A DNA stretch of 64,000 nucleotides from Fonsecaea monophora (lineage: Eukaryota; Ascomycota; Eurotiomycetes; Chaetothyriales; Herpotrichiellaceae): NCBI RefSeq assembly GCF_001642475.1, contig NW_019173932.1:682001-746000 (forward strand), given 5' to 3'. Of this stretch, positions 58,955-64,000 are shown piece by piece. A program made the translations under genes and the position numbers. The notes under the pieces are model-generated. The model was not told where the DNA came from. It did not search any database and saw only the letters and a list, made by a program, of their open reading frames with translations. Positions within the stretch are counted from its first letter, which is position 1. The number at the start of each line of letters is the position of its first letter.

Positions 58955-60895
58955 TTATCCATCATGTTCTCGCGATGTGCTGGCGGGCACTGGGCTCGCT
59001 TTTTCGACGTCCTTTTCCAAAGTGCCCCTCCTACTCCTCTGCTTCTCTTGCCTCTCCCGCAACAGCTCCTGTCTCACCCTCTCTTGTTCCTCAATGCCCG
59101 TTCTCGCCTTCTCGTGCGTGCTGCTGAGCTCCTTCTTCTTGATGAAAAGGCTCACCACGATCCCAAACGCCGCGAAACACGTGTAGAAGATCCACATCGT
59201 CCTCAACGAGTCAGTGTATGCTTTGTCAACGGCGTGGCGAGCCGGGCCATGAAGGCTGCGCACGATGGAGGTTGTGGCACCAAACGAGGAGGAAGTCAGT
59301 AGCCTCGCACGCTCTGGTCCTAGGACAGGGACGAGGCCACCGTACTTCTTGGAGAGTTCATTGGTGAAGACTACACCTCCCAATACGACCGAGATGGAAG
59401 TGGACAGGTTGCGGATGAACCCAAAGGTCGCTGTTGCCACAGCCATGTCGTGACCCTTGATGTGAGCTTGCAATGCAATCAAGGGGGATTGGAAATTCGG
59501 GCCCACCCCGATACCTGCAATGATCTGGTATATAATGATCTTGGCCCAATCTGGGCTCGCAGGCAAGTCGATAAACAATCCGTATCCGAGAGTCATTACG
59601 CAGAGCCCAAGCCAGATGGGATCGCGAAATCGGCCTGTCTTTTTGACATAGAGGCCCGTTGCCGTCGAAACAAAGGACAACGTGAGGACCATTGTGAGAA
59701 GATATACTCCGGAGAGGAGAGGGCTGGCGCCAAGCACGGTCTGAAAGTAAAACGGGAGATAGTAGCTCCCAGCAATGAAGACGAAACCGTGGATGAAGCA
59801 GACCCCCAAGGCTGCGAGGTTGGAGTAGTTCTTGAAGAGCCGAAGAGGGATGACGGGGTATTTGGCCAGCTTCCACTCGTTCAGGAAGAACAGAACAATA
59901 GCCACGATGCCAAAAATGATGAGGCATAATGTGTAGGCACTGTCCCAAGGCTTGGTTGTGCCTCCCGAGGTCATGCCAAACAGGAACATGACCACTCCGC
60001 CGACAATTGTGACGACACCAATCCAATCAATGGCTTTGACTCCGGCCATAAAGGGCGTCTTGGGGGTGTCCAGCTTGAGGAAGAACGTGAGTAGAATCAA
60101 AGAAAGACCATCCAGAGGCAAGTTGATGTAGAAGCACCATCTCCAGGAGACCCCTTCGGTGAAAGCGCCCCCGACAACAGGGCCAACCCCGGAAGCGATG
60201 GCCCATACCATGCCCAAAATACCAAAGTACTTGGGTCTTTCTCTCATGCTGAACAGATCGCCTATGCAGATATAGACAAGCGTTACGAGACCACCACCAC
60301 CAATGCCCTGGATCACCCGTCCACCAATAAGGAGGCCAATCGAATTGCACAGGGCGGCGATCAGACTTCCGGCCATGAAGATTCCGTTTGCCAACATAAT
60401 GATGGGCTTGCGACCCCAGATGTCGGAGAGTTTGCCCCATAGCGGAACACTGGCGGCGTTTGCGAGTAGATACGCACTTCCAACCCAGGTATAATCCGAT
60501 GCCGAGGCCTGAAAATGTTGGGCAATAGTGGGTAAAGCTGTGGTGATGATGGTCACGTCCAGCGCGGCCAAGAAAAGGGCCATGCACAGGGAGAACATGA
60601 TAATGACGGTCCGGCTTCTGGAGAACTCGGAGGCTCTGGATTTTGTTTTCTCAAGGGGATTTTCCAGAGGTTGCACTTGATCGGGTAACCCATTGTCTCG
60701 CGGCGTCTCTGCGACTGTATCGTTTGCCTGGTCGAGAAACTTTTCTGAAGCCGGGTTGCTGGACGATGCAGGCGAAGGCATCTCATCCTGCGCAGCGACT
60801 GTCTGTGGAGATTGAATTGCGCCTCTCGGAGAAGTACCTTCTGGCTCGAGGTATTCGGCCGCTGGCTCGACATTCTTTTCGGGATCGAGTGTCAT
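58955..60895 (-). CDS. MFS efflux pump, DHA2 family (14 transmembrane segments)
   Basis: Single exon, 646 residues. A disordered N terminus (about 95 residues) is followed by membrane segments. Family motifs: LDVTIITTALPTIA (motif D1), GKLSDIWGRKP (motif A), RVIQGIGGGG, and ASGVGPVVGGAFTEGVSWRW (motif C of antiporters). RWCFYINLPLDG is characteristic of DHA2 drug:H+ antiporters. Fourteen hydrophobic segments fit the size. The Lys/Arg/Glu-rich C-terminal tail is cytosolic. Such pumps export fungal toxins, azoles or other small molecules across the plasma membrane; none of its neighbours is a biosynthetic gene, so a substrate cannot be inferred. The start is the first ATG with a long intergenic region upstream. 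Confidence 0.93.
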   Translation of the reverse strand: MTLDPEKNVEPAAEYLEPEGTSPRGAIQSPQTVAAQDEMPSPASSSNPASEKFLDQANDTVAETPRDNGLPDQVQPLENPLEKTKSRASEFSRSRTVIIMFSLCMALFLAALDVTIITTALPTIAQHFQASASDYTWVGSAYLLANAASVPLWGKLSDIWGRKPIIMLANGIFMAGSLIAALCNSIGLLIGGRVIQGIGGGGLVTLVYICIGDLFSMRERPKYFGILGMVWAIASGVGPVVGGAFTEGVSWRWCFYINLPLDGLSLILLTFFLKLDTPKTPFMAGVKAIDWIGVVTIVGGVVMFLFGMTSGGTTKPWDSAYTLCLIIFGIVAIVLFFLNEWKLAKYPVIPLRLFKNYSNLAALGVCFIHGFVFIAGSYYLPFYFQTVLGASPLLSGVYLLTMVLTLSFVSTATGLYVKKTGRFRDPIWLGLCVMTLGYGLFIDLPASPDWAKIIIYQIIAGIGVGPNFQSPLIALQAHIKGHDMAVATATFGFIRNLSTSISVVLGGVVFTNELSKKYGGLVPVLGPERARLLTSSSFGATTSIVRSLHGPARHAVDKAYTDSLRTMWIFYTCFAAFGIVVSLFIKKKELSSTHEKARTGIEEQERVRQELLRERQEKQRSRRGTLEKDVEKASPVPASTSREHDG

Positions 60896-62183
60896 GTTGC
60901 ATGTAAGATAATAATATCAGGAACGAGACCCAAGGCTTTCCAATGGCAAGAAAGAATGATAACTGTGAACTTGTCGACCCGTGAACATATGCCAATGTAG
61001 GAGTAGCGGCAGCGGCGTGTAGAGTCAATATGTGTATGTTGTATCCTAGTATGCGGTTTGCGCTTGAGGGCCAGAACCCTTAAGTCCGAGCTACCGGGGA
61101 AGAAGAGAGGGTCTGGTCAAGCAGACAACCAATACCAGGAGTCTCGAGCGACTAGCTCTTGGGCATGTTGGCCAGGCAGTCGGGGCGATGATGGAATATC
61201 TATGTTGGCAATCAAAGAATGCAGGCAATGGTGGTGACAAATGCGCCATGATGGAAAACCGTCCAAAGGGCCGGGCCTTGGGACTTTGAATAAGGACACA
61301 CGGGCCCGAATGGCAATGCCGAGCCGATTGCGAGATCTGGGGGGGGCAATGGAAGGTCAATTGGGGCAAGAGCGAATCGATGACGAGAGCAGCAGAGTCG
61401 TGACGATAGCTCGAGTACCTCGTAGTCGGATACTCGTCTGAGAGGCGTGGGAGGCTGTTGTTCCGTCAACTGTTAGCAAAGAGAAATGCGGAGGCTACAA
61501 GGATGTTGGTTCATGTACCCGCTGGTGCCTCTGACCCTCGAATCACAGGCAGGGCCGAATCCAAATTTTCTCAAAGAATGTGGAGAAGGGGAGAGGTATT
61601 GTCTGCGTTTACTGGCCTTCGCACAATCGCCGTCGTACTCGTACAAGTTCCGAATACAGACAACATGTGGAAAAAGTAGGTCAGGGCTCAGAGGGCGCGC
61701 ATGGAGCGCAGGGGAAATGCCAGTTCGGCTCGTTGTGGTGCCGAACCGTGTCATGTGACTCATCATGTGATGTCCATGTGATCACCGCAGTCCTCTGAGT
61801 GCTCGGTAGAAGGCAATAGTGAATACCACCAACATGAACGATTGTTAACCATTACAGGAGCAATTAATAAGTGCTACTCGGTACAATGTACTCGGTACTC
61901 CTCCGACACCAAGACAGCCCTGCCACGTGACCATCTAACTTTCCTGTGCGAATACTTTTCCCTTTTCCCCTTTTTGGAACGACAACATGAAGATATTCAG
62001 GTCCAAGAGCCCGAACTGTGCGAATGCAATGGCCTGTTTTCCATTCTGACCCAGAGTTCGTGCCATCAATGCTCATATGGAACCGATTGAATCAACCGAC
62101 AGGAGAAACTGCGGAAGTGCTAGTGACCCTTCAACGATATCCATATTACGCATACTCATATGCTGAGCGTGGCGTACCACCTT
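60896..62183. other. Intergenic: DHA2 upstream region and BAH-PHD 3' flank
   Basis: No gene seen. It contains the CATGTGA/TGACTCA cluster at 61751-61781, GTACTCGG motifs at 61872-61900 and a CACGTGA site near 61923. Short open frames lack supporting features. Confidence 0.5.
61751..61781. promoter_or_regulatory. Triple CATGTGA cluster overlapping a TGACTCA box
   Basis: TCATGTGA at 61751-61758, TCATGTGA at 61763-61770 and CCATGTGA at 61774-61781, spaced 11-12 bp, about one helical turn. TGACTCA at 61756-61762, the bZIP (Gcn4/AP-1) core, overlaps the first copy. It lies about 860 bp upstream of the DHA2 pump start. Confidence 0.45.
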
Positions 62184-63580
62184 TCACTCCAATGAATTCA
62201 ATGCCCGGTGGCATTTCAGGCAATTGAACTCCATGTTCCACGTGACCGGTTTAAAGGAATCATCCTTCTCGTGCTTGCTTTGAGGCACCAACTGCCGGAT
62301 GGTTGCAATGTGGATGTAGTTGTCATCTGCGACCTTCCGGCCACGGGATATCTTACCCTCCAATTTGCCTGCCCATGGTTTCTTCTTGTTACGGGACGCT
62401 GTAGTCTTTTTCGACTTGGGAGTGGCCACATGTTTGGTTGGGTTCAACGGTATGTGCGACGAAGTTTCATTTTGTTCCGTCTCTGGCACTTCATGGGTCA
62501 GGGTCCCCTTCTTGAACCGCTCCCATGCCCTCCGCTCCATGTTGTCGATCAGACAAGCTTCGTGGTTCCAAGTGCCGCAGTCATTATCTGGGCATTGGAA
62601 CATTTCCTGCTCGGGGTTGTCGTAGCCTTTGCAGATGCAGAACTTCCGGAGCTGACTGAGGGAACGGAGGGAACGATGGGGCTGCGTCCCCAATTTAGTG
62701 ACGTCAAGTATTTGGCGCCAGTATCTCTCCCCAAGCATATTTTTATTTGAGTCATCCGTCTCATCCCAATGACTGACATCCGCGAGTGAAACCAGGCTCT
62801 GCGCTTCGATGATTTCAACGTGATTGCTGAACACCAGTTCTCTTCTACCGTGGTATGGTTGTCGACCCATAGGCAATTCATCCGGCCAATAGAGCCAGTA
62901 CACCCGGGCGAATACCTCCTCTCCATCCACGGCTTTGAATTCAGCTAGCAGCCCAACCCAGCAATTCTTCTTGTCATATGCTAATTTTTCGTCTTCTGTT
63001 GCGTCCGCATGCAGTGGAGCGGGTACAATCTCCTTGTTATTGATGTAGACATATTGACCTACATGATAGCGTAGGTCCCGGCCTTGGACTGTATGCGTGA
63101 GGACTCGTATCAGAACAGGACATGGGATGTTGGACTTGTTGGACAAAACTTACACTGAGCAGTGTGATACCTCTTTGCAGACTCCCACTTACTGCCTGGT
63201 TCCACGGTATAGCCAACGGTGAGGTCAGTCCGTTCTAGAGGGCAATCCGTCAAGTAGATGATGTCTTTGTCCCTCGTGTTGCTCAACTGCGACCTGGTTA
63301 CTCCGGCTTTTACCTTGAATGTGACGCCCTCGCTTTCGATCGTCCTCGCAACTCCGGGTATCTGATTTGTCTCGTGATTTTGAGGAGAATCTGCCACTGC
63401 GCTTGAATCGTCCTCCATTTCCGTCTCCATTTCGCTTGACCGCCGCTTGCGCCCAATTACCTGGCGCGACACCTGGCGGTGCTCGGTTTCGGGACTTTCG
63501 CTGCCCTCGATGCTCTCCTCTCCGTAGCTCTCGGTTGAATGATATGTTTCGCCAAAGTCCGGGTCGCTAGAAGAGTCCAT
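62184..63580 (-). CDS. BAH-PHD chromatin reader (EPR-1-like candidate)
   Basis: Two minus-strand exons, 63580-63154 and 63088-62184, give 443 residues. The first splice yields TAQFQGRDLRYHVGQYVYIN. Residues 1-90 are acidic and disordered. The BAH domain lies at about 148-275, with aromatic residues Y155, Y157, W207, Y209 and W210 (RVYWLYWPDEL) where H3K27me3-binding BAH domains have their cage. A PHD finger begins at C293 (CIC), then C308, C313, H318 and C321. The final cysteine pair appears only at C432/C435 (NCLKC), after an insert of about 110 basic, Ser-rich residues. Domain order matches fungal EPR-1 and plant EBS/SHL, readers of polycomb-marked chromatin. An upstream in-frame ATG at 63769 is unlikely. 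Confidence 0.85.
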
Positions 63581-64000
63581 TGAAGAAGGGGAAAAAAAAT
63601 CCCCCCTCCCCAAAAAGAAGGCTGGTGTATCGGGAACTCGAACGCGTGCGTCGGGGAACGTGTCAAGCCCAAGTCTTGTGGCAGCCAGAGGCTTTCGGAT
63701 GATGGGAGGATTCAAGAATGATCGATCGATCGAACAAGAGATGGGCAATTCACAGAGCCAGCCTGACAACAGGTTTAGTTGCTTGAGGGCGGTTGCAGGC
63801 AGAGGTCAATGTAAATACGGCGGTTGCGGTGTGAGCAGCAGCAGCCGCGAGAAGCCACTGACACTTTGAACTAAATACCAAGTAATCGTGAGACAATCAA
63901 AAAGAGGTTGGACAGGCACCCAACAAGTTATTATTGCGAGAGGTGCGAGGTAATAATGGACGTGACGAGATGATGAGAGGTCGAGTTGGTTGACCACAGA
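63581..64000. other. Upstream region of the BAH-PHD gene at window end
   Basis: No gene seen. A GATC tandem (GATCGATCGATCG) lies at 63720-63732. CAG-rich sequence near 63836-63850 may belong to the leader. Confidence 0.5.

Noticed and set aside
58955..63580. DHA2 pump plus neighbouring genes as a secondary-metabolite cluster
   Set aside because: No polyketide synthase, NRPS, terpene cyclase, P450 or pathway regulator is adjacent.

Overview
The window is nuclear DNA of a filamentous ascomycete (Pezizomycotina). The evidence is short 45-110 nt GT-AG introns, fungal families such as Set2 with a C-terminal SRI domain, Los1, Bet5, Mex67-type and BAH-PHD proteins, single-copy housekeeping genes far apart on both strands, and intergenic TACC/GGTA microsatellites. 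Gene content and style fit Eurotiomycetes, perhaps a black yeast of the Chaetothyriales, but the order cannot be proved from the sequence alone. I see no rRNA, tRNA, CRISPR array or intact transposon.

Layout. 0-8 kb (+): a NUC-1/Pho4-type bHLH regulator, Hsp90 and the ER-Golgi cargo receptor Erv46. 9.9-24.3 kb (+): a short-chain dehydrogenase, COG4, a Mex67-like export factor lacking its NTF2-like domain, a large class 3 (diacylglycerol-type) lipase, a small secreted Cys-rich protein with an apparent frameshift, and eIF6. 25.7-33.0 kb (-): Set2 H3K36 methyltransferase and a CaMKK/Ssp1-like kinase, the kinase divergently paired with TRAPP subunit Bet5. 37.8-39.5 kb (+): a seven-TM Frizzled/cAMP-receptor-like protein rebuilt here with five exons. 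39.5-46.6 kb: a 7 kb gene-poor block rich in GTAC/TACC repeats. 46.6-50.7 kb (-): ribosomal protein eL29 and tRNA exportin Los1. 52-64 kb: a DHA1-type MFS transporter, an unknown small protein, S-formylglutathione hydrolase divergent from CPSF30/Yth1, a DHA2-type efflux pump and a BAH-PHD chromatin reader.

Most genes are unrelated housekeeping functions: RNA export and processing (Mex67-like, Los1, Yth1), ribosome biogenesis (eIF6, eL29), secretory traffic (Erv46, COG4, Bet5), chromatin (Set2, BAH-PHD) and signalling (kinase, receptor). There is no biosynthetic cluster. The most notable points are the Mex67 paralogue without its Mtr2-binding domain, the BAH-PHD protein whose PHD finger appears split by an insert of about 110 residues, the receptor's corrected exon structure, the apparent frameshift in the secreted protein, and several palindromic or inverted-repeat promoter elements. 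All exon joins were read by eye from splice consensus and frame continuity; no searches were run.
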